Source: Streptomyces sp. NRRL WC-3626 (GTDB taxonomy: Bacteria > Actinomycetota > Actinomycetes > Streptomycetales > Streptomycetaceae). From it: a stretch of DNA of 64,000 nt. Below the pieces are notes generated by a model that saw only the letters and a program-made list of their open reading frames with translations, was not told the origin of the DNA and did not search any database. Below, piece by piece: positions 25,466 through 34,075 of this stretch. The position numbers and the translations under genes were made by a program. The DNA is taken from positions 372,001 to 436,000 of the forward strand of contig NZ_JOCA01000002.1 in NCBI RefSeq assembly GCF_000718785.1, written 5' to 3'. Position 1 is the first letter of the stretch. Every line of letters begins with the position of its first letter.

Positions 25466-26263
25466 GTGCCCCACCGCAAGAACACGTTCTCGTCCTGGCC
25501 GCGCCGCCTCGCTCAGCGCGCGGTCCACGCGGGCTGGGCCTGGGCGCAGCGCACGGGTTCGGTGACCGCCGAACACCCCGGCCGCTTCCGCTTCGGGGCG
25601 ATGGGAACAGGTACCAGGCTCGCCTTCCCGCTCGGCACGGTCTTCGGGGAGCCCTGGATCCGGATCGGCGCCCACTGCATCGTCGGCGAGCAGGTCACGC
25701 TCACCGCCGGTCTGATGCCCGGCCTCGACCTCGGACCCGAGCCGATCCTGCGCATCGGCGACGGGGTCGTGCTGGGCCGGGGCAGCCATGTCATCGCCGA
25801 CACGACGGTCACCATCGGCAGCGACTGCTACTTCGGGCCGTACGTCTACGTCACCTCCACCAACCACTCCTACGACGATCCGCACGAGCCCATCGGCAAG
25901 CAGTGGCCGCGGATGGAGCCGGTTCAGATCGGCCCCGGCTGCTGGATTGGCACCGGCGCGGTGATCCTTCCGGGGGCGCGCGTCGGGCGGAACGTGGTGG
26001 TGGCCGCGGGCGCGGTGGTCAGGGGCACGGTGCCCGACCACGCCGTGGTGGCGGGTGCCCCCGCCCGTGTCGTACGCCGCTGGACTCCCGCCGACGGCTG
26101 GCAGCCGCCGCTGCGCACCCCGGCGCCCGTACCGATCCCGGAGGGCATCACCCCGGAGCAGCTGAGGGCGCTGTCGGAACTCGACGAGGAGAGTGTCGCG
26201 CGCCTCGCCGAACTGGACGAGCGGGGCGTGGCCCGGCTCGCCGAGCTGGAACCCGAGGGCTGA
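25466..26263 (+). CDS. Left-handed beta-helix acyltransferase (CatB/LacA-like)
   Basis: The GTG at 25466 (VPHRKNTFSSW) is preferred to the GTG at 25442 because GGTGAG precedes it. The 265-residue product has hexapeptide repeats (IRIGAHCIVGEQVTLTAG; CYFGPYVYVTSTNHSYDDP; VQIGPGCWIGTGAVILPGA). The catalytic histidine is probably that in TSTNHSYDDP. A C-terminal tail repeats ELDE(E/R)xVARLAELDERG. The acceptor is unknown; sugar or xenobiotic O-acetylation is plausible. Confidence 0.85.
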   Translation: MPHRKNTFSSWPRRLAQRAVHAGWAWAQRTGSVTAEHPGRFRFGAMGTGTRLAFPLGTVFGEPWIRIGAHCIVGEQVTLTAGLMPGLDLGPEPILRIGDGVVLGRGSHVIADTTVTIGSDCYFGPYVYVTSTNHSYDDPHEPIGKQWPRMEPVQIGPGCWIGTGAVILPGARVGRNVVVAAGAVVRGTVPDHAVVAGAPARVVRRWTPADGWQPPLRTPAPVPIPEGITPEQLRALSELDEESVARLAELDERGVARLAELEPEG

Positions 26264-26353
26264 GCCGGCCAGTACAGTGCGGTGCACCATCGGGTTCACC
26301 GCACAGCAGTGGGGCACAGCGAGCCCGGCCCTGTCGGACGGAACGGACGGAAC

Positions 26354-26926
26354 GTGTCGGACCTCGACCTGCTGACCCAGTCCCTGGCGCGCAACGTCAA
26401 GCGCTGGCGCACCGAGCGCGGCTTCACCCTGGACGCGCTCGCCGCGCGGGCGGGGGTCAGCCGCGGCATGCTCATCCAGATCGAGCAGGCCCGCACCAAC
26501 CCGAGCATCGGCACGGTCGTCAAGATCGGGGACGCGCTCGGCGTCGCCGTCACCACCCTGCTCGACTACGAGCAGGGCCCCAGGGTCCGGATCGTCCCGG
26601 CCGACCGGACCGTGCGGCTCTGGCACACCGAGGGCGGCAGCTACAGCCGGCTGCTCGCGGGCACCGAGGCTCCCGGCCCGCTGGAGATGTGGGACTGGCG
26701 GCTGATGCCGGGCGAGAGCAGCGACTCCGACCCGCACCCCGCCGGCACGGTCGAGCTCGTCCACGTCACGTCCGGGGAACTGACCCTCACCGTCGACGGA
26801 ACCGAGCACCGGGTGCCGGCCGGGGCCAGCGCCTCCTTCGAGGCGAACGCGCCCCACACGTACGGCAATCGGGGTGATGTCCCGATGGAGATGATCATGA
26901 CCGTGTCCGTGCCGCCCGTGCACTGA
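26354..26926 (+). CDS. XRE-cupin transcriptional regulator
   Basis: The 190-residue protein starts at GTG (26354, VSDLDLLTQSL). An N-terminal helix-turn-helix (RTERGFTLDALAARAGVSRG, then IEQARTNPSIGTV) is followed by a C-terminal cupin (DPHPAGTVELVHVTSGELTL; SFEANAPHTYGN) that probably binds a small-molecule effector. This architecture regulates amino-acid, polyamine or stress genes. It precedes the YbaK gene by 43 bases and may be cotranscribed with it. Effector unknown. Confidence 0.88.
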   Translation: MSDLDLLTQSLARNVKRWRTERGFTLDALAARAGVSRGMLIQIEQARTNPSIGTVVKIGDALGVAVTTLLDYEQGPRVRIVPADRTVRLWHTEGGSYSRLLAGTEAPGPLEMWDWRLMPGESSDSDPHPAGTVELVHVTSGELTLTVDGTEHRVPAGASASFEANAPHTYGNRGDVPMEMIMTVSVPPVH

Positions 26927-26969
26927 GACACCCCTCGGACGGCCCGCCGGCGGCTGTTACGGTGCGGCC

Positions 26970-27527
26970 ATGCGCGCACCCATCGGAGACTTCGACCACG
27001 CCACACCCGCCCCGGACTGCCTCGACGAGCTCACCGCCCCGGTCGCCGCCGCCGTCCGCGCCTGGAGCGGCGGCGTTCCCGCCGACCGGATCCTGCACGT
27101 CGACACCGACCCGCGCTGGGCGGACACCGCCGTCTTCGTCGAGCACTACGGCCGGGACCTCCTCGAACGGTCCGCGAACTGCGTGGTGGTGGCCGGCAAG
27201 CGCGGCGGCGGGACCACGCTCGCCGCCTGTGTGGTCCTGTCCACCACCCGGCTCGACGTCAACGGCGTCGTACGCCGTCACCTCGGCGCCCGCAAGGCAT
27301 CCTTCGCCCCGATGGACACGGCCACGGGGGAGACCGGCATGGAGTACGGCGGCATCACCCCGATCGGGCTGCCCGGCGACTGGCCGGTGCTGGTGGACGC
27401 GGCCGTCGTGGACCTCCCGTACGTGCTCGTCGGCAGCGGCCGGCGGCGCGGCAAACTGCTCGTGCCGGGCAAGGCGTTCGCGGAGCTGCCCGGAGCGGTC
27501 GTACTGGAGGGGCTGGGAGCGGCCTGA
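26970..27527 (+). CDS. YbaK/ProX-type aminoacyl-tRNA deacylase
   Basis: The protein has 185 residues. The YbaK/EbsC editing fold is marked by NCVVVAGKRGGGTTLAACVV, with the conserved Lys, then TTRLDVNGVVRRHLGARKAS and MEYGGITPIGLP. Such proteins hydrolyse mischarged aminoacyl-tRNAs in trans. Length and the central 'GGITPIGLP' block agree with the family. Which tRNA it edits cannot be told. Its stop lies a few bases from the end of the convergent CDF gene. Confidence 0.88.
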   Translation: MRAPIGDFDHATPAPDCLDELTAPVAAAVRAWSGGVPADRILHVDTDPRWADTAVFVEHYGRDLLERSANCVVVAGKRGGGTTLAACVVLSTTRLDVNGVVRRHLGARKASFAPMDTATGETGMEYGGITPIGLPGDWPVLVDAAVVDLPYVLVGSGRRRGKLLVPGKAFAELPGAVVLEGLGAA

Positions 27528-27531
27528 CCCG

Positions 27532-28578
27532 TCACCTCATCGCGTGGTGGGCGAGCGCGAGGTGAGGATCCGCGGCACCGGGCGCCGGCTCCGGGTCGGC
27601 GTGGACCAGCGCCGCGGTCAGCCGGGGGATCGCGTGCAGCAGCGCGTGCTCGGCCTCCACGGCGACGCGGTGGGCCTCGCGCAGCGTCGCCTCGCCGTCC
27701 ACCACGACCGCCACCTCGGCGCGCAGCCGGTGGCCGATCCAGCGCAGGCGCAGCTCGCCCACCGCGCGCACTCCCACAACCCCGGTCAGCGCCCGCTCGG
27801 CCCGGTCCACCAGAGCCGGGTCCACGGCGTCCAGCACCCGCCGGAACACCTCCCGCGCGGCGTCCCGCAGCACCAGGACGATCGCCGCCGTGATCGCCAG
27901 CCCGACCACCGGGTCCGCGTACCGCCAGCCCAGCGCCGCGCCACCGGCACTCAGCAGCACCGCCAGCGAGGTGAATCCGTCGGTACGCGCGTGCAGTCCG
28001 TCGGCGACCAGCGCGGCCGAGCCGATGGCACGCCCGACGCGGATGCGATAGCGGGCCACCCACTCGTTGCCCGCGAATCCGACGAGCGCCGCCACGGCGA
28101 CCACCGGGAGATGGTCCACGGGGCGCGGATCCAGCAGCCGTGCGAACGCCGTCCAGCCGGCGAAGGCCGCGGACGCGGCGATCGTCAGCACGATCGCGAG
28201 GCCGGCCAGATCCTCCGCGCGCCCGTAGCCGTAGGTGAAGCGCCGGGTGGCGGCGCGCCGTCCCAGCACGAAGGCGATGCCCAGCGGTACGGCGGTCAGC
28301 GCGTCCGCCGTGTTGTGCACCGTGTCGCCGAGCAGCGCCACCGACCCCGACACGGCCACCACGACCGCCTGCGCCAGCGCCGTCACGCCCAGCACCGCGA
28401 GGGACACCCACAGGGCGCGCATGCCCCGGGCCGAGGACTCCAGCGCGGAGTCGAGCTTGTCGGCGGTCTCGTGGGAGTGCGGGGTGAGGAGATGGGAGAG
28501 GCGGTGCAGCGGTGACGCCCGATGGTGCCCGTGCCCGTGCCCGTGCCCGTGCTCGTGCTCATGGTGGCGGTCGCTCAC
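27532..28578 (-). CDS. Cation diffusion facilitator metal exporter
   Basis: The 348-residue protein starts at GTG (28578). A very His-rich N-terminus (HHEHEHGHGHGHGHH, residues 5-19) is followed by six hydrophobic helices and a C-terminal cytoplasmic domain (GVVGVRAVGELRLRWIGHRL). Helix two and five contain the DTVHNTADALTA and ADGLHARTDGFTS motifs that build the Zn/Co transport site. It is divergent from an ArsR regulator across a dyad-containing 61-base region, which suggests metal-induced expression. Zinc or cobalt is likely. Confidence 0.92.
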   Translation of the reverse strand: MSDRHHEHEHGHGHGHGHHRASPLHRLSHLLTPHSHETADKLDSALESSARGMRALWVSLAVLGVTALAQAVVVAVSGSVALLGDTVHNTADALTAVPLGIAFVLGRRAATRRFTYGYGRAEDLAGLAIVLTIAASAAFAGWTAFARLLDPRPVDHLPVVAVAALVGFAGNEWVARYRIRVGRAIGSAALVADGLHARTDGFTSLAVLLSAGGAALGWRYADPVVGLAITAAIVLVLRDAAREVFRRVLDAVDPALVDRAERALTGVVGVRAVGELRLRWIGHRLRAEVAVVVDGEATLREAHRVAVEAEHALLHAIPRLTAALVHADPEPAPGAADPHLALAHHAMR

Positions 28579-28632
28579 GATCGTCCCCTTCCGGTGCGCG
28601 AGGTGGACGCGACGGCGCCCACGGCACCATTA

Positions 28633-28650
28633 TGTGCGTATGAGCGCACG
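28633..28650. promoter_or_regulatory. Dyad operator between CDF exporter and ArsR regulator
   Basis: TGTGCG (28633-28638) and CGCACG (28645-28650) form an imperfect dyad around six bases. It lies in the divergent region and overlaps the proposed ArsR start codon at 28640, a typical place for autorepression. A second TGCGCA-N3-TGCGCA pair lies at 28666-28680. Binding is inferred. Confidence 0.45.
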
Positions 28651-28999
28651 CATGCACCTATCACCTGCGCACGATGCGCACCCACACACGCCTGGCGAGG
28701 AGCACTTCGCGCTCGCGGCGGAGCTGCTCGCCCTGCTCGGCGACCGCACCCGGCTGACCCTGCTGCACGCCCTGACCGGCGGCGAGGCCGACGTCACCAC
28801 GCTCACCGGGGCCTGCGGCGCGGCACGCCCCGCGGTCAGCCAGCATCTGGCGCGGCTGCGGCTCGCGGGGCTCGTGGACACCCGCAAGGAGGGCCGCCGG
28901 GTCATCTACTCCCTGCGCGACGGCCATCTGCGCCGGCTGGTGGACGAGGCGCTGAACGTGGCGGACCACCGGATCGGCGACCGCCCCCCGCACGACTGA
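28640..28999 (+). CDS. ArsR/SmtB-family metal-responsive repressor
   Basis: The product has 119 residues from the ATG at 28640 (MSARMHLSPAHDAHPHTPG); an ATG at 28652 is possible and would free the operator. The winged helix is clear: LLGDRTRLTLLHALTGGEAD, ARPAVSQHLARLRLAGLVDT, GRRVIYSLRDGHL. His residues in the N-terminal arm and in the C-terminal helix (VADHRIGDRPPHD) fit an alpha5/N-terminal zinc or cobalt site. It most likely represses the divergent CDF exporter. Confidence 0.9.
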   Translation: MSARMHLSPAHDAHPHTPGEEHFALAAELLALLGDRTRLTLLHALTGGEADVTTLTGACGAARPAVSQHLARLRLAGLVDTRKEGRRVIYSLRDGHLRRLVDEALNVADHRIGDRPPHD

Positions 29000-29010
29000 C
29001 GGGGCCCGGC

Positions 29011-30234
29011 TCAGTACCGCGCGGCCGTGCCCAGGTACTGCTCCGCGAAGGCGGCAGCGGCGGCGGGGGAGGAGAACAGACGGCGCAGCCGCGCGAGCGT
29101 GGTGCCCGCGCGGAACGGGTCGCCCGCCGCGCCGCCGTGGTACAGCTCCGACAGCCACTGCGAGAACTCCTGGTAGTCCCACACGCGCCGCAGGCACTCC
29201 CGTGAGTAGCCGGCCAGTCCGCTGTCGTCGTCCCGGGTCAGCCGCGCGGCCAGCGCGTCGCCGAGCAGGAACGCGTCGTGCAGGGCGAGGTTCATGCCCT
29301 TGGCGGCGATCGGCGCGACCAGGTGTGCCGCGTCCCCGGCCAGGAACAGCCGCCCGGACGCCATCGGCTCGGTGACGTGGTCGTGCATGTCCAGCACGCG
29401 CTTCTCGATCAGGCGCCCCTCGGTGAGCGGCTCCGCCCCGGCCGCCCCGAGGCGGCGGCGCAGCTCCGCCCAGACCCGCTCGTGCGGCCAGTGGTCCGGG
29501 TCGTCGCCGGGCGGGCACTGGAGGTAGTAGCGGGTCACCCCGGGACCGCGGGGCATCTGACCGGCGAAACCGTCCGGATGGCAGCCGAACAGTACACAGT
29601 CGCCGGACGGCGGCGCCTCGGCGAGCAGGGCCAGCCAGCCGATGCCGTAGTCGTGCCGCGCCACCCGGGCCCGCTCCGGAGCGAGGGACGCCCTGGTCAC
29701 CCCGCGGGCACCGTCGCAGCCCGCGACGAAATCGCACGCGACGGTCTCCCGCCGGCCGGTCTCCGCGCCGACGTACGACACCGAAGGACGGCCGCCGTCC
29801 AGGCCGTGCAGCCGTACGTCCCGCACGCCGAACCGGATCTCCCCGCCGCGCACGTCGGCGTACTCCCGCACCAGGTCCGTCACCAGCAACGGCTGCGGAT
29901 ACACCCAGTGATGGCTGCCCGTCAGCTCCTGATACGAGAACCGGTACCGCTCCCCGTCGAACCGGAACTCGCACGCGGTGTGCCGCTCGGCCCGCTCCAG
30001 CAGGTTCCCCGCGAGCCCCCGCCGCTCCAGACCGCGTACCGCCCACTCCTCGATCACCCCGGCCCGGGGCCGCCGTTCGATGAACTCCCGCGTCCCGGTC
30101 TCCAGGACCAGACAGTCCACACCGGCCGCCCGCAGAATGTTGCCGACCGTGAGCCCGGCGGGTCCCGCACCCACGATCACGACCGGAAAGCGTTGCGGAG
30201 AAGGGGAGTTGAGGTGGGGGGAGGGCTGAATCAT
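29011..30234 (-). CDS. pobA: 4-hydroxybenzoate 3-monooxygenase (PobA-like FAD hydroxylase)
   Basis: The start at 30234 (MIQPSPHL) gives 407 residues, close to PobA. FAD-binding motifs are present: GAGPAGLTVGNILRAAG near residues 22-38, the DG fingerprint CDFVAGCDGARGVTR, and GRLFLAGDAAHLVAPIAAKG. PobA-type features include RAGVIEEWAVRGLERRG and YPQPLLVTDLV. It hydroxylates 4-hydroxybenzoate to protocatechuate with NADPH and O2. No other protocatechuate genes are nearby, and no pobR-like regulator is adjacent. A related aromatic hydroxylase cannot be excluded. Confidence 0.88.
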   Translation of the reverse strand: MIQPSPHLNSPSPQRFPVVIVGAGPAGLTVGNILRAAGVDCLVLETGTREFIERRPRAGVIEEWAVRGLERRGLAGNLLERAERHTACEFRFDGERYRFSYQELTGSHHWVYPQPLLVTDLVREYADVRGGEIRFGVRDVRLHGLDGGRPSVSYVGAETGRRETVACDFVAGCDGARGVTRASLAPERARVARHDYGIGWLALLAEAPPSGDCVLFGCHPDGFAGQMPRGPGVTRYYLQCPPGDDPDHWPHERVWAELRRRLGAAGAEPLTEGRLIEKRVLDMHDHVTEPMASGRLFLAGDAAHLVAPIAAKGMNLALHDAFLLGDALAARLTRDDDSGLAGYSRECLRRVWDYQEFSQWLSELYHGGAAGDPFRAGTTLARLRRLFSSPAAAAAFAEQYLGTAARY

Positions 30235-30272
30235 CGCGCCATTATGGCGGCGGCACGCCCTCCGCGCAGCGC

Positions 30273-30680
30273 CTAACCGAGACGGGGTATCTCGATCGCC
30301 GGGCAGCGGTCCATCACCATCTCCAGGCCCGCCGCGCGGGTGCGCTCGTAGGCCGCCTCGTCGATGACGTCGAGCTGGAACCACACCGCCCGGGCGCCCT
30401 TGGCCACCGCCTCGTCCGCGACGGCCCCGGCGAGATCGCTGTTGACGAACACGTCCACGACGTCCACCTCGAAGGGGATGTCCGCGAGGGAGGCGTAGCC
30501 CTGCTCGCCGTGCACCGTCTCCGCCTTCGGGTGCACCGGCACCACCCGCTTGTCGAACCGCTGCAGCACCTGCGCGACGCCGTACGCCGCGCGCTGCCGG
30601 TTCGACGACAGGCCCACCACGGCCCAGGTGTCACCGAGTCCGGTGAGGATCTTGCGGACCGTCGCCTCGTCGCCGTACAC
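30273..30680 (-). CDS. CoA-binding domain protein (YccU-like)
   Basis: The GTG at 30680 is chosen for the GGGAGG six bases ahead; a longer frame is not conserved. The 135 residues form a Rossmann-like CoA-binding fold: TWAVVGLSSNRQRAAYGVA, VVPVHPKAETVHGEQGYASL, VDVVDVFVNSDLAGAV and VWFQLDVIDEAAYERTRAAG. YccU-like proteins bind CoA or nucleotides and have no known reaction. It lies 38 bases upstream of pobA in the same orientation. Confidence 0.85.
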   Translation of the reverse strand: MYGDEATVRKILTGLGDTWAVVGLSSNRQRAAYGVAQVLQRFDKRVVPVHPKAETVHGEQGYASLADIPFEVDVVDVFVNSDLAGAVADEAVAKGARAVWFQLDVIDEAAYERTRAAGLEMVMDRCPAIEIPRLG

Positions 30681-30887
30681 CGTCGGCCTCCCGGAAGTCG
30701 TGAATCGGCTGTCGCATCGCACAACGAAGCGGGACGCACGGTGATTCCCGACGACGGCCCGTTCCCCCCTCGGCGAAACGGTGGACGATACCCGCGCCGG
30801 ACCGTCCGGCGCCGGGAACCGCACCCCGTGACCCGAAAAGCGGCCCGGATACCTGCGTACGCCCGCTCACGCGCCTACGCTCGCCTC

Positions 30888-31601
30888 GTGCTGCGCATCA
30901 CCGACGCCCGAACCGGCGACCTCGTGAACGCCGCCCCTGCACGCCGGGGCCTGACCCGGGTCGAGGCCCACACACAGGGGTTCGACCCGACGAACCTGCG
31001 TGTGCTACTCGTCGCCGACCTGCTCGTACGCGCCCTGGAGCTCGGCGGCACGCCGGTTTGGGCGCTGCTCACCGGCGAACGGGAGCAGGCGGAACTCCGC
31101 GCGGCCGGCGCGGCCCTCGGGGTGCGCCCCTTCGAGGACGCCGGGGACGTCGGCGCCGGCCTCGGCGAGGCGCAGGTGCTGCACGTGGTGAGCGAGGGCG
31201 GCGCGACACCCGGTGGAGTGCGGGTCGCCGTGGCGCCCGTGCACGGGGAGCCGGACGATGCCGACCCCGCCGCCCTGCGCCTGGCCCTGCTCGCACGGCC
31301 CAGGGGCGAGCCCGTGACGGCCGACGCGGCCGCCCTGGCAGAAGCGGCCGCCACCCTCGACGGCTGGCGCCGCGCGGTCGCCGGCTGGGCGCGACGGCCC
31401 TCCCGGCCGGTCCCCGACCCGGTCCGCGCCGATCTGCGCACCGCGTGGGAGGGTGATCTGGACACGGCCGGGGTGCTCGACGTGCTCCGCGCGGTGGCGG
31501 CCGACCCGGACCTGGCGGACGGGGCACGCTTCGAGACGTACGCCTACGCCGACCGGCTGCTCGGCCTCGACCTCACCCGCGACCTGGGAGCCCCGGCGTG
31601 A
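30888..31601 (+). CDS. Hypothetical protein upstream of a SixA-like phosphatase
   Basis: Start GTG at 30888 (VLRITDARTGD). The 237-residue protein has alternating strands and helices (TNLRVLLVADLLVRALELGG; PVWALLTGEREQAELRAAG; GVRVAVAPVHG), then an Ala-rich helical C-terminus (ALAEAAATLDGWRRAVAGWA). The order of elements loosely recalls cysteinyl-tRNA-synthetase-like folds, but the HIGH and KMSKS motifs are missing. Its stop overlaps the GTG of the next gene (GTGA), so the two are coupled. Function unknown. Confidence 0.7.
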   Translation: MLRITDARTGDLVNAAPARRGLTRVEAHTQGFDPTNLRVLLVADLLVRALELGGTPVWALLTGEREQAELRAAGAALGVRPFEDAGDVGAGLGEAQVLHVVSEGGATPGGVRVAVAPVHGEPDDADPAALRLALLARPRGEPVTADAAALAEAAATLDGWRRAVAGWARRPSRPVPDPVRADLRTAWEGDLDTAGVLDVLRAVAADPDLADGARFETYAYADRLLGLDLTRDLGAPA

Positions 31602-32158
31602 TCGAGCGCGCCGGGCGGGGACCGCTGCGCCGGCTGGTCGTCCTGCGTCACGCCAAGTCCGCCCGGCCACAGGGCGTCGGCGACCACCGGCGTCCCCTCG
31701 CCCCGCGCGGGCTCCGGGACGCACCCGCCGCCGGGCGCGCGCTCGCCGAGGCGGACTGCCTGCCCGGCCTCGCGCTGTGCTCCACCGCCGTACGCGCCCG
31801 CCGCACCTGGGAGCTGGCCGCCGCGCAGTGGGGCACGCCCCCGCCGGTCCGGTTCGACCGGCGCCTCTACCTCGCCGGCGTACCCGGTCTGCTGGCGGTG
31901 GTCGGCGAGGTGTCCGCCGAGGTCGAGACGCTGCTGCTGGTCGGGCACAACCCGGGTCTGGAGGACCTCGTCCTCACCCTGGCGGGGGACGGCCTCGACG
32001 ACAGCCTGGAGCGCGTCCGCACCAAGTTCCCCACCTCCGCGATCGCCGTCCTGTCCTGGCGCGGCACCGGATGGCGGAATCTCACCCCCGGCGCCGCCCT
32101 GCTGACGTCGCTGACGGTGCCCCGGGGCGGGACGGACCTCCCGCGCGGGGGCGCATAG
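31598..32158 (+). CDS. SixA-like histidine phosphatase
   Basis: The 186-residue protein starts at GTG overlapping the previous stop. RLVVLRHAKSARPQG is the catalytic RHA(K/G) motif of the histidine phosphatase superfamily; the second catalytic His is in LLLVGHNPGLEDLV. SixA homologues remove phosphate from phosphohistidine or small substrates. Substrate here is unknown. It precedes the YigZ-like gene by nine bases, so an operon of three genes (30888-32794) is likely. Confidence 0.9.
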   Translation: MIERAGRGPLRRLVVLRHAKSARPQGVGDHRRPLAPRGLRDAPAAGRALAEADCLPGLALCSTAVRARRTWELAAAQWGTPPPVRFDRRLYLAGVPGLLAVVGEVSAEVETLLLVGHNPGLEDLVLTLAGDGLDDSLERVRTKFPTSAIAVLSWRGTGWRNLTPGAALLTSLTVPRGGTDLPRGGA

Positions 32159-32167
32159 GCTGGCCGG

Positions 32168-32794
32168 ATGCAGGACGAGTACCGCACCGTCGCCCGCGCG
32201 GGTGTGCACGAGACCGAGGTCAACCGCTCCCGCTTCCTGTGCGCCCTCGCCCCGGCGGCCACCGAGCAGGAGGCGCAGGACTTCGTCGCCGCCGTCCGCA
32301 AGGAGCACGCCGACGCCACGCACAACTGCTGGGCGTACGTCATCGGCGCCGACGCCTCCGTCCAGAAGGCCAGTGACGACGGCGAGCCCGGCGGCACCGC
32401 GGGCGTCCCCATGCTCCAGATGCTGCTCCGCCGCGACATGCGGTACGCCGTCGCCGTCGTCACCCGCTACTACGGCGGCGTCAAGCTCGGCGCGGGCGGA
32501 CTCATCCGCGCGTACGGCGGCGCCGTCGGCGAGGCGCTGGACGGCCTCGGCACGATCACCCGCCGCCGCTTCCGCCTGGCCACCGTGACGGTCGGCCACG
32601 ATCGGGCCGGCAAGGTCGAGAACGACCTGCGCGCCACCGGACGCGAGATACGCGACGTGCGCTACGGCGAGCAGGTCGCGATCGAGATCGGCCTCCCGGA
32701 CGCCGACGTACCCTCCTTCCGCGCGTGGCTCGCCGACGCGACCGCCGGCACCGCCGGGTTCGACCTGGGCGGAGAGGCGTACGGGGACGCGTGA
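32168..32794 (+). CDS. YigZ/IMPACT-family protein
   Basis: The 208-residue protein has an N-terminal UPF0029 domain with RSRFLCALAPAATEQEA, HNCWAYVIGADASVQKASDD and the family signature VTRYYGGVKLGAGGLIRAYG. A C-terminal DUF1949-like domain follows. Family members bind nucleic acid or ribosome-associated factors; the bacterial function is not settled. It ends 117 bases before sbcD. Confidence 0.92.
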   Translation: MQDEYRTVARAGVHETEVNRSRFLCALAPAATEQEAQDFVAAVRKEHADATHNCWAYVIGADASVQKASDDGEPGGTAGVPMLQMLLRRDMRYAVAVVTRYYGGVKLGAGGLIRAYGGAVGEALDGLGTITRRRFRLATVTVGHDRAGKVENDLRATGREIRDVRYGEQVAIEIGLPDADVPSFRAWLADATAGTAGFDLGGEAYGDA

Positions 32795-32911
32795 TCCGTC
32801 CGTATTGCCCGCCTGTGAGCGGATGATCCGCCCTTGCGGAACGGGTCATGACGGAGCGATACGGGAGTAACCGCCCGTGCTGTCGGACCCGGCGGTTACG
32901 CTGCGGGAATC

Positions 32912-34075
32912 ATGAGACTGCTGCACACTTCCGACTGGCATCTCGGCCGGTCCTTTCACCGGGTCGGCATGCTCGGTGCCCAGGCCGAGTTCATCGGCCA
33001 CCTCGTCCGCACCGTGCGCGAGCGCGACGTGGACGCGGTGGTCGTGTCGGGAGACGTGTACGACCGCGCGGTGCCGCCGCTCGCCGCGGTCGAGCTGTTC
33101 GACGACGCCCTGCACCGGCTCGCCGAGCTGGGCGTGCCGACGGTGATGATCTCCGGGAACCACGACTCGGCCCGGCGCCTCGGCGTCGGCGCCGGGCTCA
33201 TGGGACGCGCCGGCATCCATCTGCGTACCGACGCCTCCGCGTGCGGTACACCGGTGGTGCTGGCCGACGGGCACGGGGACGTCGCCTTCTACGGGCTGCC
33301 CTACCTCGAACCCGCGCTGGTGAAGGACACCCTCGGAGTGGAGAAGGGCGGCCACGAGGCCGTGCTGGCCGCCGCCATGGACCGCGTCCGCGCGGATCTC
33401 GCCGCCCGCCCCCCGGGCACCCGCTCCGTCGTCCTCGCGCATGCCTTCGTCACCGGCGGCGAACCCAGCGACAGCGAGCGGGACATCACCGTCGGCGGGG
33501 TGGCCGCCGTGCCCGCCGGGGTCTTCGACGGCGTCGACTACGTGGCGCTGGGGCATCTGCACGGCTGCCAGACCCTCACCGGCCGCGTGCGCTACTCCGG
33601 CTCCCCGCTGCCGTACTCGTTCTCCGAGGCCGACCACCGCAAGAGCATGTGGCTCGTCGACCTGGCCGCCGACGGGACCGTCACCGCCGAGCGCGTGGAC
33701 TGCCCGGTGCCGCGCGCCCTGGCCCGGATCCGCGGCACCCTGGAGGAGCTGCTCGCCGATCCCGCGCTGGCCCGGCACCAGGAGGCGTGGGTCGAGGCGA
33801 CCCTCACCGACCCGGTCCGCCCCGCCGATCCCATGGCCCGGCTCGGCGAGCGTTTCCCGCACACCCTCAGCCTCGTCTTCGCCCCGGACCGGGCGGCGGA
33901 CGACCCCGACGTCACCTACGCGCGCCGCCTCGCCGGCCGCGACGACCAGCAGATCGCCGAGGACTTCGTGACCCACGTGCGCGGCGCCGAACCGGACGCG
34001 CGCGAACGGACCGTCCTGCGGGACGCCTTCGACGCGGTCCGCGCGGACGACGCGGTGCGGGAGGTGGCCCGATGA
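32912..34075 (+). CDS. sbcD: Exonuclease SbcCD subunit D
   Basis: The 387-residue protein carries the Mre11-type phosphoesterase motifs: MRLLHTSDWHLGRSF (Asp8, His10), VVVSGDVYDRAVP, MISGNHDSARR, VLAHAFVTGG and VALGHLHGCQ. These residues bind two Mn ions. With SbcC it cleaves hairpins and processes double-strand ends. The stop overlaps the sbcC start (ATGA), so the two are translationally coupled. Length agrees with actinobacterial SbcD. Confidence 0.96.
   Translation: MRLLHTSDWHLGRSFHRVGMLGAQAEFIGHLVRTVRERDVDAVVVSGDVYDRAVPPLAAVELFDDALHRLAELGVPTVMISGNHDSARRLGVGAGLMGRAGIHLRTDASACGTPVVLADGHGDVAFYGLPYLEPALVKDTLGVEKGGHEAVLAAAMDRVRADLAARPPGTRSVVLAHAFVTGGEPSDSERDITVGGVAAVPAGVFDGVDYVALGHLHGCQTLTGRVRYSGSPLPYSFSEADHRKSMWLVDLAADGTVTAERVDCPVPRALARIRGTLEELLADPALARHQEAWVEATLTDPVRPADPMARLGERFPHTLSLVFAPDRAADDPDVTYARRLAGRDDQQIAEDFVTHVRGAEPDARERTVLRDAFDAVRADDAVREVAR

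Noticed and set aside
20200..29000. Biosynthetic gene cluster
   Set aside because: The genes are unrelated housekeeping, transport and regulatory functions without synthase or tailoring sets.
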